Below are positions 24,686 through 34,090 of a DNA stretch of 64,000 bases, one piece after another. The notes under the pieces were generated by a model that did not search any database, was not told where the DNA came from, and was given only the letters and a program-made list of their open reading frames with translations. The position numbers and the translations under genes are program-made. The first letter of the stretch is position 1. Every line of letters begins with the position of its first letter. Source of the stretch: Myxococcales bacterium (GTDB lineage: Bacteria; Myxococcota_A; Polyangia; Polyangiales; JAFGIB01); assembly GCA_029880325.1 (NCBI GenBank), contig JAOUOP010000027.1, forward strand, positions 37,128-101,127, written 5' to 3'.

Positions 24686-26869
24686 TCAGACGTCGAGCGC
24701 TGCGCGCACCTGGGCCAGCAACTGGTCGGGGGTGATCGGCTTTTCCAGGCACCGAAATTCCGGACCGCCGTGGCGGCGGTCGCTGAGTACCTGTTCGCCG
24801 TAGCCGCTGAGCAAGATCACGCGCAGATCCGGGTCGCGGTCGGCCAGCTCGCGCGCCAGGTCGACCCCCGAGCCATCGGGCATCACCACGTCGGTAAGCA
24901 GCAGCGCCACCTGCTCGTCGCGTGCGAAGGCGGCGCGGGCGGCGCGCATGCTCGAGGCGGCCGTGACCCGGTAGCCACAGTCTTCGAGCACGCGCCGCAT
25001 CAATTCGAGCAGATACTCCTCGTCCTCGACCAGCAACACGCGCTCGCCGCGGCCGCGCACGGCCTGGGGGTCGGCCGGCGGCTGCGCGGGTGGGGAGGCC
25101 GAGACGCCCGGAGGATCCACGCGCGGTAGGTAGATCGTGAGGCAAGTGCCGCGTCCGAGTTCGCTCGTGAGCGTCAGCACGCCGCCGTGCTGCTCGACGA
25201 TGTCGGCTGCCGAGGACAGCCCCAGTCCGGTGCCGTTTCGCTTCGTCGAGAAGAAAGGCTCGAGCGCGCGCGCCAGGGTCTCCTCGTCCATGCCGCGGCC
25301 GTCGTCGGTCAGCTGCAGCTTCAGCCACTGGGGGGGGGCCGCCAGTTGTTTCTGCTCGGCCTCCTGCGCATCGACTTCGCTCAGCTCGATCGCCAGGTGG
25401 CCGCCGGCCGAAAGCGCGTCGCGGGCATTGAGACCCGCGTTGAGCAGCACCTGTTCGAAGTGTACGGGGTCGAAGCGGGCGTAGGGTTCTGCGGCGGTGG
25501 TGGTCACGCTCAGCTCGATGTCTTCGGGCAGCAGTGGGCGGATCAGGCCGACCACCTCGCGCAAGGCGGTCGCCAGGGCCAGCGGTCGCGCGTTGGTGAC
25601 GTGCTTTTTACCAAGCACCAGAAGCCGTCGCGTCATCGAAGCCGCGTGGCGGGCGGCGGTCATCGCCAGCTGTACGTCCTGGGCCATTACGGTGTCCGGC
25701 TCCAGGTCGCCGGCGATCAGCGAGAGATGGCCGAGGATCGCCTGCATTACGTTGTTGAAGTCGTGGGCCACGCCGCCCGCCAGACGCCCCACCACCTCCA
25801 TCTTCTGCGACTGCCGCAGGGTTTCCTCCACGGCGAAATGTTCGCGCAGGTCGCGAACGACCGACAGTTGTGATGGCATGCCCTCGTAATCGAGGGGGCT
25901 CGAGTAGACCTCGATTGGGATCGGCTCGCCATTCTTGTGCCGAAAGCTGTAGTGCTGGGGGGGGGTGCGGCGCCCTTCGAGCAGCTGTCGATAGCGGCCG
26001 CGGGCCAGGGGGCGGTCGGGCTCGCCCAGGAAGTCGAGCACTTCATTGCCGAGTAGCTCGCCTTCCGTATAGCCCGTCATTTCCAGTAGTCGTGGGTTTA
26101 CGTATACGAAAAGGCCATCGCGGATCACCGTGATTCCGTCCGGCAGATTGGCCAGCAGGGTCAAAAGGCGCCGCTGGTTGAGTTCCAGCCTGTCCTCCAC
26201 GCGCCGGCGTTCGGCGACCTCCTCGCGCAGCCGTTGGTTGGCGCGCTCGAGGGCAGCCGACTTCGCGCGCACTTCCTGCAGGCTCAAGAGGGTGCTGAGC
26301 GCATCGCCGATGTGGCGACCGAGGTGTTCGAAGAGCTCCCGTTCGGCTGCCCCGAAATTGTGGGGCTCCTTGCAGTTCTGGATGCACAGCAGCCAGGGTG
26401 AGCCCACGCGCGGGTGAATCGCCATCACCCGCTGCGCGCGCACCGAAAAGCGTTCGGCGAGCATGGTCGGCAAGGGTTGCCCAGGGCTGCCCTGGGCGAG
26501 CGAGCCCGGTTCGGCGAGCGCGGCCGAAAGCAGCTGGGAGACCTCCGAGTCCATCGTCACGCGAGTGCCCTCGGCCGCCGGGCCAGGGCAGCGCGAGGTG
26601 GTGCGTTCCAGGGGCACGTGCCAGGAGTCGGCCTCGGGGTCGCAGGGGTGAAGGAACCAGGCGCGGTCGCAGCCGAAGATCGCGAGCAGTTCCTCGAGCA
26701 CGGCGCCAAAAGTGGACTCGACGCGTTCGCCCGCGCGGGTCAAGCGTGCCACTCGTTCGAGGGCGTCTCCAACGGGCGGAAGTGATGCGCGGCCAGCAAC
26801 GGCTGCCTGCTGCGCTCCGGCGCTGGCCGCGTGCTCGGCCCCCGCTGGAGGATCGGGGAACTGCTTCAT
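24686..26869 (-). CDS. GAF-PAS hybrid histidine kinase
   Basis: This 727-residue cytoplasmic kinase has a GAF-like domain (about 35-200), a coiled coil, a PAS domain (about 230-350: NLPDGITVIRDGLFVYVNPR and an SFRHKNGEPIPIEV PAC strand), an H box in GRLAGGVAHDFNN, an ATPase domain (G1 DDGRGMD, F box LEPFFSTKRN, G2 GTGLGLSS) and a C-terminal receiver (about 605-725; acceptor Asp in LLLTDVVMPDGSG, Lys in CLEKPITPD). The ATG at 26869 has GGGAA 6 nt upstream; an earlier in-frame start at 26908 lacks support. The PhoB-type regulator follows in the same operon. Confidence 0.93.
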   Translation of the reverse strand: MKQFPDPPAGAEHAASAGAQQAAVAGRASLPPVGDALERVARLTRAGERVESTFGAVLEELLAIFGCDRAWFLHPCDPEADSWHVPLERTTSRCPGPAAEGTRVTMDSEVSQLLSAALAEPGSLAQGSPGQPLPTMLAERFSVRAQRVMAIHPRVGSPWLLCIQNCKEPHNFGAAERELFEHLGRHIGDALSTLLSLQEVRAKSAALERANQRLREEVAERRRVEDRLELNQRRLLTLLANLPDGITVIRDGLFVYVNPRLLEMTGYTEGELLGNEVLDFLGEPDRPLARGRYRQLLEGRRTPPQHYSFRHKNGEPIPIEVYSSPLDYEGMPSQLSVVRDLREHFAVEETLRQSQKMEVVGRLAGGVAHDFNNVMQAILGHLSLIAGDLEPDTVMAQDVQLAMTAARHAASMTRRLLVLGKKHVTNARPLALATALREVVGLIRPLLPEDIELSVTTTAAEPYARFDPVHFEQVLLNAGLNARDALSAGGHLAIELSEVDAQEAEQKQLAAPPQWLKLQLTDDGRGMDEETLARALEPFFSTKRNGTGLGLSSAADIVEQHGGVLTLTSELGRGTCLTIYLPRVDPPGVSASPPAQPPADPQAVRGRGERVLLVEDEEYLLELMRRVLEDCGYRVTAASSMRAARAAFARDEQVALLLTDVVMPDGSGVDLARELADRDPDLRVILLSGYGEQVLSDRRHGGPEFRCLEKPITPDQLLAQVRAALDV

Positions 26870-27256
26870 CGGATTCCCTTTCGGGAAAAAGTCGGGTGCT
26901 GGTGGCACCGAATCGGTCGTGCCGATCGGCGCTCACCTCGGTGTGGAGCCATGCGCCGGCGCCGAGCACACACCGTTCGCACGCGTGGCGAGTCGAGCGG
27001 GCGCATGCATGATAATAGCGCGCCGTCCATGTGGCGAGCGATGGGGGTCATGGCGTCTGGCTCGGTGTCGGGAGTGCCCGTTCTGTATCCAAACGTCAGC
27101 CGTCGCCGGTGCTTGAGGGTGCATTGGGCGACTTTCTCGTACATGTCGGACCGATCGGAACTCGGCCTTGGGGTATGATCGCCAACCAGCCCGTGAGAAG
27201 CGCGCTGCGATGGCCCCGATGTCCGCGCTGGCGAGACTGTGGGCGGAGAATGCGAG
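26870..27256. promoter_or_regulatory. Divergent promoter spacer, kinase / lipoprotein
   Basis: The 387-nt region lies between the minus-strand hybrid kinase and the plus-strand lipoprotein and should hold both promoters. I see no distinctive dyad or sigma-54 motif. GGAGAA at 27245-27250 serves the plus-strand start. Confidence 0.45.
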
Positions 27257-28237
27257 ATGATCCGAACGATGATTCGTAGAGGGCCGCTTTGCTGCGTTCC
27301 GTGGCTGCTGACCGCGTGCAGCTTGAGCGTTTCCGAACTCGACGACTACAGGCGCGAGGGGGATGCTCTCCTGGTCGATCGTGCCGGGGGGGCCGATGCC
27401 GGGAGCGATGCAGCGGCGGGTGACGCGGGTGCCGCGGGTGTCGACGCGACCTGCGGAGGCGGCACGAGCCTGTGCGTGGAGCTATCGGGACTCAAGGCCC
27501 ACGTCGATGAGATGGTGGTGGTGACCCTGGGCGCGGCCGACACGGTACGGGCCCGGGCCATTTTCGACCCGATGAGTGCTGACGACGGCAGCGCTGTCGA
27601 GCAGAGGCAGGATCTGCGTTTTGTGCTGCCGGCGGCCCTGGCGGGTACCGACGTGCCCCAGCGCTTGCAGATCTTCACCGATCACGATTCGAACCACGAT
27701 CGCACCTACACGCCACCCCCCGACGACCCCACGGCGCCGCACCCGGACCACGCCTGGGTGGTCGACGTGCCGAGCGACGGCGTGGTGCGCTTTCAGCATA
27801 ACGCGGAGTTTGCCAATCTGCGCGCCGACCCGCTGCGACCGATTGGAGGCGATTTTCGCATCACACTGCTGCGCATGGGCGAGTTTCATTCGGGAGAGGC
27901 CCTGCATCTATGGGTCTATCACCTTGGTACGTCCGAGCGGGTGGTAGGCTATTACAGGCTGCCCGAAATCCCCGCCGCGCCCTGCGATGCCGCGGTCAGT
28001 CCGCTGTGTGCGGAGGGGCAGGATGATGCCCTGGTGCTCGTGATCCCGGGTATCCTCGATGAACGCGAGCGCTACGAAGTGCAGATCCTTGCCGACCGCA
28101 CAGCCGATGGTCGCTTCGAGCCCAACAGCGAGGACCACTCGTGGCGCTTCTTCTTCGAGGCCAACGCGGTCGGCTACGACGGCAGCTTCGAGCACAATGC
28201 GGAGTTTGAGGACCTCGATCCGGTTCCGGAGTTTTGA
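27257..28237 (+). CDS. Hypothetical lipoprotein
   Basis: The 326-residue product begins with a lipoprotein signal (lipobox WLLTAC, C21). A short Asp/Ala/Gly-rich linker leads to a folded region from about 70 with only scattered Cys. Its body contains two related HNAEF segments (FQHNAEFANL and FEHNAEFEDL), suggesting a duplicated or ring-closing beta unit, and an LRFVLPAAL strand. I do not recognise the family. GGAGAA lies 6 nt before the ATG. The stop shares one base with the start of the next gene (TGATG), so the two are coupled. Confidence 0.8.
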   Translation: MIRTMIRRGPLCCVPWLLTACSLSVSELDDYRREGDALLVDRAGGADAGSDAAAGDAGAAGVDATCGGGTSLCVELSGLKAHVDEMVVVTLGAADTVRARAIFDPMSADDGSAVEQRQDLRFVLPAALAGTDVPQRLQIFTDHDSNHDRTYTPPPDDPTAPHPDHAWVVDVPSDGVVRFQHNAEFANLRADPLRPIGGDFRITLLRMGEFHSGEALHLWVYHLGTSERVVGYYRLPEIPAAPCDAAVSPLCAEGQDDALVLVIPGILDERERYEVQILADRTADGRFEPNSEDHSWRFFFEANAVGYDGSFEHNAEFEDLDPVPEF

Positions 28238-29133
28238 TGATGAAAATACCGATGCTTGTGCATTGTCTCACTGCCGCCGTTTGGGTTGCTGGGGGGTTGC
28301 TAGGCTTCAGCTCGGTGGCTGCTGCCGAGGGGTTGGTCGAAATGGACGAACAGGCGATGAGCGATGAACAAGCCCGCGCCCATTTCGCCGTGGGCAAGAG
28401 CCTCTACGAGGCGGGCCGTTTCACCGAGGCGGGGCAGGAGTGGGAGCAGGCCTACGAGCTGTCGGGGCGCGTCGAGCTGCTCTACAACTGCTACGTGGCC
28501 TACCGCGAGGCAGCCGACACCGAAAGGGCCCTGTCGGCCCTGAGGCGCTACCTCGAGAACGCCCAGATCCAAGTCCGCGATCGCCATAACTTGGAGGCAA
28601 GGGTGGGCGCGATGGAGGCGCAGCTTGCGGAGGCGGCTACGGGGGAGCAATCGGCTGCCGACGGCGAGCCAAGCTCCGACGGTGAAACGCCGCCACTGGC
28701 GGCCGGAGATGGGGCCTCCGCACCGGCTGTGTCCGCAACAAAAGCTTCGGAGCCGTCGCCTTCTTCGGCATCGCCTTCGACATCCTCGGGCGGCTCGGTC
28801 GTACCCTGGCTGCTCGTCGGCATCGGCGGCGCGCTGGCGGTGTCCGGTTTGGTTACAGGTGCCTTCGCGCTCGGCAAGAAGGGGGATGTGGAAGAGGCTT
28901 GCCCGGTCATGCAATGTGAGGCGGACTACGACTTGGAGGGTGAGCGTGACAGCGCCAAGGGACTGGCGTTGGCTGCCGATGTGCTCGTGATCGGTGGTCT
29001 CGGTGTGGCAGCCACAGGTATGATTCTGTGGTGGCTCGAGGGTGAGTCCGAGCCGAATGTAGCCAATGGTCCGCACGCCGGATTCGGCTGTTCGCCCGGC
29101 GGTTGTGCCGCATCGCTTCATGGTCGCTTTTGA
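28237..29133 (+). CDS. TPR-type membrane-anchored envelope protein
   Basis: The product of about 298 residues has a signal peptide (hydrophobic segment ending SSVAAA), a helical TPR-like region (about 40-130: AHFAVGKSLYEAGRFTEAG, then RVELLYNCYVAYREAAD), a Ser/Pro/Ala-rich linker and two hydrophobic segments (PWLLVGIGGALAVSGLVTGA and LVIGGLGVAATGMILWWL). This signal-TPR-linker-two-helix layout is common in myxobacteria and its role is unknown. The start is the ATG overlapping the upstream stop; a TTG three bases earlier is less likely. Internal Cys residues near the C terminus may form periplasmic disulfides. Confidence 0.82.
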   Translation: MMKIPMLVHCLTAAVWVAGGLLGFSSVAAAEGLVEMDEQAMSDEQARAHFAVGKSLYEAGRFTEAGQEWEQAYELSGRVELLYNCYVAYREAADTERALSALRRYLENAQIQVRDRHNLEARVGAMEAQLAEAATGEQSAADGEPSSDGETPPLAAGDGASAPAVSATKASEPSPSSASPSTSSGGSVVPWLLVGIGGALAVSGLVTGAFALGKKGDVEEACPVMQCEADYDLEGERDSAKGLALAADVLVIGGLGVAATGMILWWLEGESEPNVANGPHAGFGCSPGGCAASLHGRF

Positions 29134-29189
29134 AGGAAGAGCGCTCTTGAGCGGTGACCTTCGCTCCGGCGCCGGCTACAATTGCAGTG

Positions 29190-30011
29190 ATGTATCGGTT
29201 GGCGTTTTTTCTCTTGCTCGCCGTGGTCTCGGCGAGCGCAGGTTGTGGGGGAGCACAGGATCCGGCGCTGCAAGACGCCTCTCGCGTGGGCGGGCAGGAC
29301 TCGCAGCAGGGTGACGACGACGGTCGCTGGCACCACTTCTGGATCATTCGGCAGGCGGTCGATGCGGTGATGCATGGCAACGACAAAGCCACGCGCATCC
29401 TGCTGCAGCGCATCGCCGACGGTAACCTCGGTGAGGAGGTTCCGTCCGAGTGGACCTTTTGGGTCGAGGAAATGCAGGACGAAGCGCTCGCCGCCGAGCG
29501 CACGCGCGGGCTCAAGCCGGCGGCCGAAATCGTCACGGCCATCGCCTCCCGTTGCGGCGAGTGCCACAGGTCGCTGCGCAACGGGCCTGCCAAGCTCGGC
29601 CTCGAACGCCTGGAGCAGCTGGCCCACGGCAGCTCGGGGGCCGATCCCTCCACGTCGAGCCATCGCTGGGCGGCTGACGAGTTGTGGCTGGGCATGACCA
29701 TCCCGCAGCACCAGGCCTGGGTCCGAGGCACCCGGGCGTTGACCGACTCACCGTTGCACGTGCCGCCGGGTCAGCTCGACCCCGACGCGCCCGATGCGCC
29801 GGAAGCGCCCCATGAAGTCGCCGGGACTCGGGCGCCGGCCGGCAATGCCGTGGCGGTGCAGTTGCCCGAGCGCGATCCGAAACTCAGCCGCGGTTTGCAG
29901 GAGCTGGTGGGCGTCGGCGAGCGCTTGCTCGAGACCGGCCACCCGCTGCCGATGGCCAAGGCCTACGCGGACTACATCTCGCGCTGTGGCGGCTGCCACA
30001 CTGGTGGTTGA
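29190..30011 (+). CDS. Two-haem cytochrome c-like lipoprotein
   Basis: The 273-residue protein has a lipoprotein signal (lipobox ASAGC, C19) and two c-type haem motifs: CGECH at 122-126 and CGGCH at 266-270, three residues from the end. Between them is a helical region and an acidic/Pro linker. The first half includes HHFWIIRQAVDAVMHGND. It is likely an exported electron carrier on the outer face of a membrane. The ATG at 29190 starts at the natural signal peptide; the ribosome binding site is weak. It follows the TPR gene by 56 nt. Confidence 0.82.
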   Translation: MYRLAFFLLLAVVSASAGCGGAQDPALQDASRVGGQDSQQGDDDGRWHHFWIIRQAVDAVMHGNDKATRILLQRIADGNLGEEVPSEWTFWVEEMQDEALAAERTRGLKPAAEIVTAIASRCGECHRSLRNGPAKLGLERLEQLAHGSSGADPSTSSHRWAADELWLGMTIPQHQAWVRGTRALTDSPLHVPPGQLDPDAPDAPEAPHEVAGTRAPAGNAVAVQLPERDPKLSRGLQELVGVGERLLETGHPLPMAKAYADYISRCGGCHTGG

Positions 30012-30026
30012 ATCTTCCCGACGTCG

Positions 30027-30380
30027 TCATCCCGAGGCGAAACCGTCGGCGCGCGGCGCGAAGCCGGTCCAGCGTCGGTAGGCCTTCCGGAAGGCGCTGA
30101 CATCCGAGAAGCCGAGCCTAAAGGTGGTCTCCTTCAGGGTCAGGGCCTCGATGCGCAGGAGCCGCTCGGCCAGTTGGTGGCGGACGCGGTCGAGGGTTTG
30201 TTGGAAGCTGGCCCCCTCCTGCTTGAGCCGGCGCCGTAGCGTGCGCTCGCTCATGCCCAGGGTGCGGGCCACGTTTTCCGAGTAGGGGTTGCCAGCGGGC
30301 AGCTCCGCCTCGATCACGCGCTGCACCTGCGTCAAAAGGCTGCCCTGGGGCGCGGGCGCATTTTGTATGTCGTCACGCAC
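30027..30380 (-). CDS. Short AraC-type HTH protein, possibly a truncated regulator
   Basis: The 117-residue protein is only the C-terminal AraC double helix-turn-helix domain: YSENVARTLGMSERTLRRRL, then ERLLRIEALTLKETTFRLGF and a FRKAYRRWTGFAP ending. Its closest relatives appear to be OruR/ArgR-like regulators of about 330 residues whose N-terminal ligand domain is missing here. Upstream sequence (30381-30625) shows no in-frame remnant I can identify. It is either a standalone HTH gene or a decayed fragment. It converges with the two-haem lipoprotein, 15 nt apart. Confidence 0.7.
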   Translation of the reverse strand: MRDDIQNAPAPQGSLLTQVQRVIEAELPAGNPYSENVARTLGMSERTLRRRLKQEGASFQQTLDRVRHQLAERLLRIEALTLKETTFRLGFSDVSAFRKAYRRWTGFAPRADGFASG

Positions 30381-30625
30381 ATTGGCACACTACCTCCAAG
30401 GGCACTTTGCGTGGCGGCGTGACCGAAATTGACCTGGGATCCGTCCAGAAATGCCAAGCGCGGTCCCATTGCGGTCAATCGCCGTGATGTAATTCACCAT
30501 TTGGTTGTTCGCGGTGGCGGCCGACAGGGGCCTGGCAGCGCTTGCAGTCGGCGTCCGTGAAGCGGAAAGGGCTGCGCTTCGAGCTGCGCGATCGCGGGCA
30601 CTCGGTGGCTTCATTTACGTTTTAG

Positions 30626-31345
30626 TTAGAAGCTCTTGACGATTGCCGCGATGCCGGCTGCCGAGGAGAGCGCGAGCACGGCCGGCCGTGTGCGCTTGCG
30701 GTCGACCAGCGGCAGGATCCGGCTCGAGAGCAGGAAGCCGACCACCACCGCCGGCAAGAGCAACGCGGCCAGAAGCAGCGCCTGGGTGTCCAGCAGGCCG
30801 CCCAGGGCCAGTCCCGTGGCCGACATGGCGGTCGAGAAGATGAAGTAGCCCGACAGCGTACCCCGCAGGCGTGCGCCGCTCGCATCTTGATAGACCAGCG
30901 CCACCGGGGGGCCTCCGGCCGAGGTCACGGTGCCCATCACGCCCGACAGCAGGCCGGCGCCGAAGAGCGTGCCGCGGTCGGGGCGAAGCCTGAGGCCGCT
31001 GGCCGACAGTAGGACCGCCAAGAGGATGAGCCCTCCGAAAGCCGGTCCCAGCAGGGCCTGTGGCAGCAGCGCCAGCGCCAGCACGCCCAGCCCCGTGCCC
31101 GGCAGCCGACCGATGAGCGCCCAGCTCACGCCGCGAAGGTCGACCGCATCCGGTTCACGCAGCGCCAGCATCAGGGCCAGAAAGAAGCCGCAGATCAGCA
31201 TCGGTCCCGGCACGAAGTGCGGGTCGATCAGCTTCAGAATCGGGGCGGCCAGCAGCATGGCGCCGAAGCCGACCGCGCCGTGGATGCCGGTGGCGAGGGC
31301 CACGACCAGGCAGGCGCCGAGCAGCTGGGGCCACGGAAGCAGCAT
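30626..31345 (-). CDS. TauE/SafE-family membrane permease
   Basis: The 239-residue protein is highly hydrophobic with about seven to eight predicted membrane helices and the internal two-repeat style of the TauE/SafE (DUF81) anion exporters: GIHGAVGFGAMLLAAPIL in the first half and GLLSGVMGTVTSAGGPPVAL in the second. Members export sulfite, sulfoacetate or related organic anions, but the substrate cannot be told from sequence. The ATG at 31345 gives normal family length; an upstream in-frame start would add about 60 residues of low-complexity Ser/Pro text. Confidence 0.88.
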   Translation of the reverse strand: MLLPWPQLLGACLVVALATGIHGAVGFGAMLLAAPILKLIDPHFVPGPMLICGFFLALMLALREPDAVDLRGVSWALIGRLPGTGLGVLALALLPQALLGPAFGGLILLAVLLSASGLRLRPDRGTLFGAGLLSGVMGTVTSAGGPPVALVYQDASGARLRGTLSGYFIFSTAMSATGLALGGLLDTQALLLAALLLPAVVVGFLLSSRILPLVDRKRTRPAVLALSSAAGIAAIVKSF

Positions 31346-31541
31346 CTTCGAATTGGAACACGGCTGCGGCGTGCTGCCAATATTGCCACTGGGACCAGGA
31401 GGTGCTGAGCTGTATCGCCGGTCGGGACCGCGTGAGGCGGCAGCGCGAATGCTCGACCCACCGACGGGTGGACCCGCGCTTCGCGCGTTATCGAACGCGT
31501 CGGTATCGGCGTAGTGCCGACTCAACCCCTGGGCTACGGTT

Positions 31542-33260
31542 CTATGGCGAGAGACTCAGGAAGACGTAGAGGCTGGAGTTATCGGCGAGTTGACCAAAAA
31601 AGGTGTGAACCTTGGCGCCGAAAAAGATGTTGGCCCCCGCCCCGAGGGAGATGTGATCGTTTAGCGCGTAGCTGGACAGCAGGCGCAAAAAGCCGTCGCG
31701 GTCGGAGGGGCTGTAGAAGGCGATCGCGGTTGCCTCGAGGCGTTGGGCCAGCAGTGAGGCGCTCAGGCGCAGGGAGAGAAGGTGGCGCAGGGCGTCGCGT
31801 AGGGGGCCATCGGGCTGATTCTTGGCGTAAGCACCGTGCTCGACCATCGCTTCCAGGTAGTACTGGAGTCCCAGCATCAGATCCTTCAGCGGCTGTAACT
31901 CGTAGCCGGCAAGCGCCCTGAGCTGACCGTTTTCAACCAGCGGATCATCGCCGTCACGGTCGTCGGGGGAGTCGTAATAGCCGGCCTCCAGATTGGCGAT
32001 GCCCGTCGCCAGGGGGCCGCGCAGGCTCGCACCCGTGCTCATCAGCGGTGGATGGGTCACCCGGCCGGACTCGGCGTCGAAACCGGCGGGGCTCTTCCAG
32101 CGGCCCCGGTAGCCGTAGAGCGCCAGCTCGTAGGAGCCCAGGTTGCGGTAGAGGCGCAGGGCGACCTCGTCGTCGATGAAAACGCCATCCGGCCGTTCGA
32201 TGTGCAGCGGATCGTCGCGGCCGGCGCGGCGTCCGAGCAAGGGGTCGTAGCTCGACAGCCGCTTGCGATCGGGATGGCGATCGGCGTCGAAGCGCGGAGT
32301 GTAAATCAAGTCGATGTTTAACCAAGAGCTAAAGATCGCGAGCTTGACCGCATCCGAGGGCGCCTTCAGGTACTCGCGGTCGCGTCCCACCAAAAGCGCC
32401 GTCCAGTCCTTCGGGAATAGGTCGTTGATGAAGAGCAAATCGCCGGTGCCCCATGTCAGGATCTGCCGCCCAAGCTTGAGGTCGGCAAAGGAGAGTGGCG
32501 ACAGCAGCAGACTGGCTTCGCGCAGGTCCACAAACCCTCGGCCTGTCTCGAGTCGGGGTGAGGCGTCGTCCGTCAAGGCGTCGGCGATGACGTCGACGGC
32601 GAGACGGGCGCTCCCATTCATGGTTGCGAAGCTGCGCTCGAAGTCCAGCTGCAGTCGGGCTTCGGCGAGCGACAGCTGCCGCTGCCGCCGATCGTCGAGC
32701 ACACGGCCGCCCGTTCGAACATCCAGGGCCACCTCGCTGTCGAACCAGGGCTCGTCCGCTGGGCCGTCGGAGCTGCCGGCCGCGGTGTTCGGCGTTTGCT
32801 CTCCCGGTGCCGCGGGCTCGTCTGCCGTGGTTGGCAGTCCCGGCGGCAGGGGGGGGGCAGTGTCTGCGGGAGCCAGCCCGGCAGGCAAGGCGGGCTCGTC
32901 CTGGCTCGCTTCGGCTGGCGCCAGTCCGGCGGGCAGGGCGGGCTCTTCGTCCACGGGAGCCAGGCCGGCGGGCAGGGCGGGTTCGTCCTGGGGTCGCTCG
33001 GAGACCAGCGGCAGGCTTGGCGGGTCGGGCTCGGAGCTGGGCCCTGGGGGCGGATCCTCGGGCGCCGGGACGCGCGCGGGCGCCGATGGTTCACCGGGCT
33101 CGGCAGCAGGCGGCGCCTGTGCCGGTGGCGCCGGCTCGGCGGCCGCCGCGTCGTCGGTTTGCGCCGCGAGGGGCGCGGTCGGTGGCCAGGTGAGCCCGAG
33201 CAGCAGTGCCGCTTTCAGGCAAAGTGCGGCCCGGCGCCGGCGAGCTTCGCTCGGATTCAT
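31542..33260 (-). CDS. Outer-membrane beta-barrel protein of an RND-linked cluster
   Basis: The 572-residue product has a signal peptide (ending PLAAQ) and a long Pro/Ala/Glu-rich region (about 35-165) containing near-identical PALPAGLAP units. A barrel-like domain of alternating strands follows to the terminal VFLSLSP. The core LKLGRQILTWGTGDLLFIND resembles DUF1302/alginate-export-like porins that occur with RND exporters and LolA-like proteins. It probably forms the outer-membrane part of an export or lipid-transport pathway. Its start overlaps the LolA-like stop by 4 nt, so all three genes are coupled. Confidence 0.82.
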   Translation of the reverse strand: MNPSEARRRRAALCLKAALLLGLTWPPTAPLAAQTDDAAAAEPAPPAQAPPAAEPGEPSAPARVPAPEDPPPGPSSEPDPPSLPLVSERPQDEPALPAGLAPVDEEPALPAGLAPAEASQDEPALPAGLAPADTAPPLPPGLPTTADEPAAPGEQTPNTAAGSSDGPADEPWFDSEVALDVRTGGRVLDDRRQRQLSLAEARLQLDFERSFATMNGSARLAVDVIADALTDDASPRLETGRGFVDLREASLLLSPLSFADLKLGRQILTWGTGDLLFINDLFPKDWTALLVGRDREYLKAPSDAVKLAIFSSWLNIDLIYTPRFDADRHPDRKRLSSYDPLLGRRAGRDDPLHIERPDGVFIDDEVALRLYRNLGSYELALYGYRGRWKSPAGFDAESGRVTHPPLMSTGASLRGPLATGIANLEAGYYDSPDDRDGDDPLVENGQLRALAGYELQPLKDLMLGLQYYLEAMVEHGAYAKNQPDGPLRDALRHLLSLRLSASLLAQRLEATAIAFYSPSDRDGFLRLLSSYALNDHISLGAGANIFFGAKVHTFFGQLADNSSLYVFLSLSP

Positions 33261-34090
33261 TTCAGATGTTGCTGGGGCGGCCGCCGCAGGTAGCGCTCGG
33301 TGAAGATGCGCTCGGGCAAATCGAGATCGTAGCGAACGTCTGAATAGGTGACGGTGGTTTTTGAACCGGCCGCAAGGTCGTGCATGGTCGCTTTCGTAAC
33401 CGTGGGATAGCCACCGATGGTTTCGACGCCATCCACGGTCATCATGCGGATCTTCTTGCCGGCCGCGTCGTAGTACTCGACGCGCGTGGGCAGAAACGTC
33501 GTGCGGTGCACATGCATCGTGTAGCGCGCGAAGTTTACCGCGCCCTTGTCCTTGGGAGTGTGTTCGAGCACGTAGTAATTTTTGGTGGTTTCTAGAAGCT
33601 TGTGGGTGTCGGCGTCGAGCGAGCGCCCCGAGACATCTTCGTAGACGAAGTCCGAGCCGACGAAGCTCGTGCGCTTGTCGGTCGCGGCGATGCGCTTGAC
33701 CAGGTCGAGTGCGGGCAGGTAGAGCCAGCGGTCGTCATCGCGGTCGATGTGCTTGTGGACCATGAAGACGGTCTTGGCCAGATCGGCAGGGGCGTGAAAG
33801 TACACGTAGTAGCGCTGGCCGCGGTTCTTTCCCCCGGGGTCGTTGCGCCGGAGGATCGAGAGCTTGCGGGTGCGCGTGCGGCCTTGCTTGTCGACGATTG
33901 TCATCTCCACCGTCGCCCGGCCGTCCTTGCCCTGGTAGTAGGCGGTGGCGTTTGTGCGATCGACGATCTCGGCCACGCTCGGCTCGGCCACCGCCAGGTC
34001 GATCGAGGCGAGCCAGATGACCAGCACAGAGGCGAGCAGGGGGCCGGGGCGCTTGCGCGCGGCGAAGGGGGGCGGGGGCGATGGCATCAT
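33257..34090 (-). CDS. LolA-like outer-membrane lipoprotein-sorting protein
   Basis: The 277-residue protein has a signal peptide (cleavage near LAVAEP) and a LolA-like half-barrel domain of the type found beside MMPL/RND exporters: ATVEMTIVDKQGRTRTRKL, then YYVYFHAPADLAKTVFMVHK, DDRWLYLPALDLVKRI and FVGSDFVYEDVSGR. Such proteins are thought to carry lipids or lipoproteins between the exporter and the outer membrane. Start and stop overlap both neighbours by ATGA-type 4-nt junctions. Confidence 0.9.
   Translation of the reverse strand: MMPSPPPPFAARKRPGPLLASVLVIWLASIDLAVAEPSVAEIVDRTNATAYYQGKDGRATVEMTIVDKQGRTRTRKLSILRRNDPGGKNRGQRYYVYFHAPADLAKTVFMVHKHIDRDDDRWLYLPALDLVKRIAATDKRTSFVGSDFVYEDVSGRSLDADTHKLLETTKNYYVLEHTPKDKGAVNFARYTMHVHRTTFLPTRVEYYDAAGKKIRMMTVDGVETIGGYPTVTKATMHDLAAGSKTTVTYSDVRYDLDLPERIFTERYLRRPPQQHLK

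Noticed and set aside
30390..30614. Minus-strand frame upstream of the AraC-type gene
   Set aside because: No similarity to the AraC ligand-binding domain could be seen and the frame is not continuous with the HTH gene.
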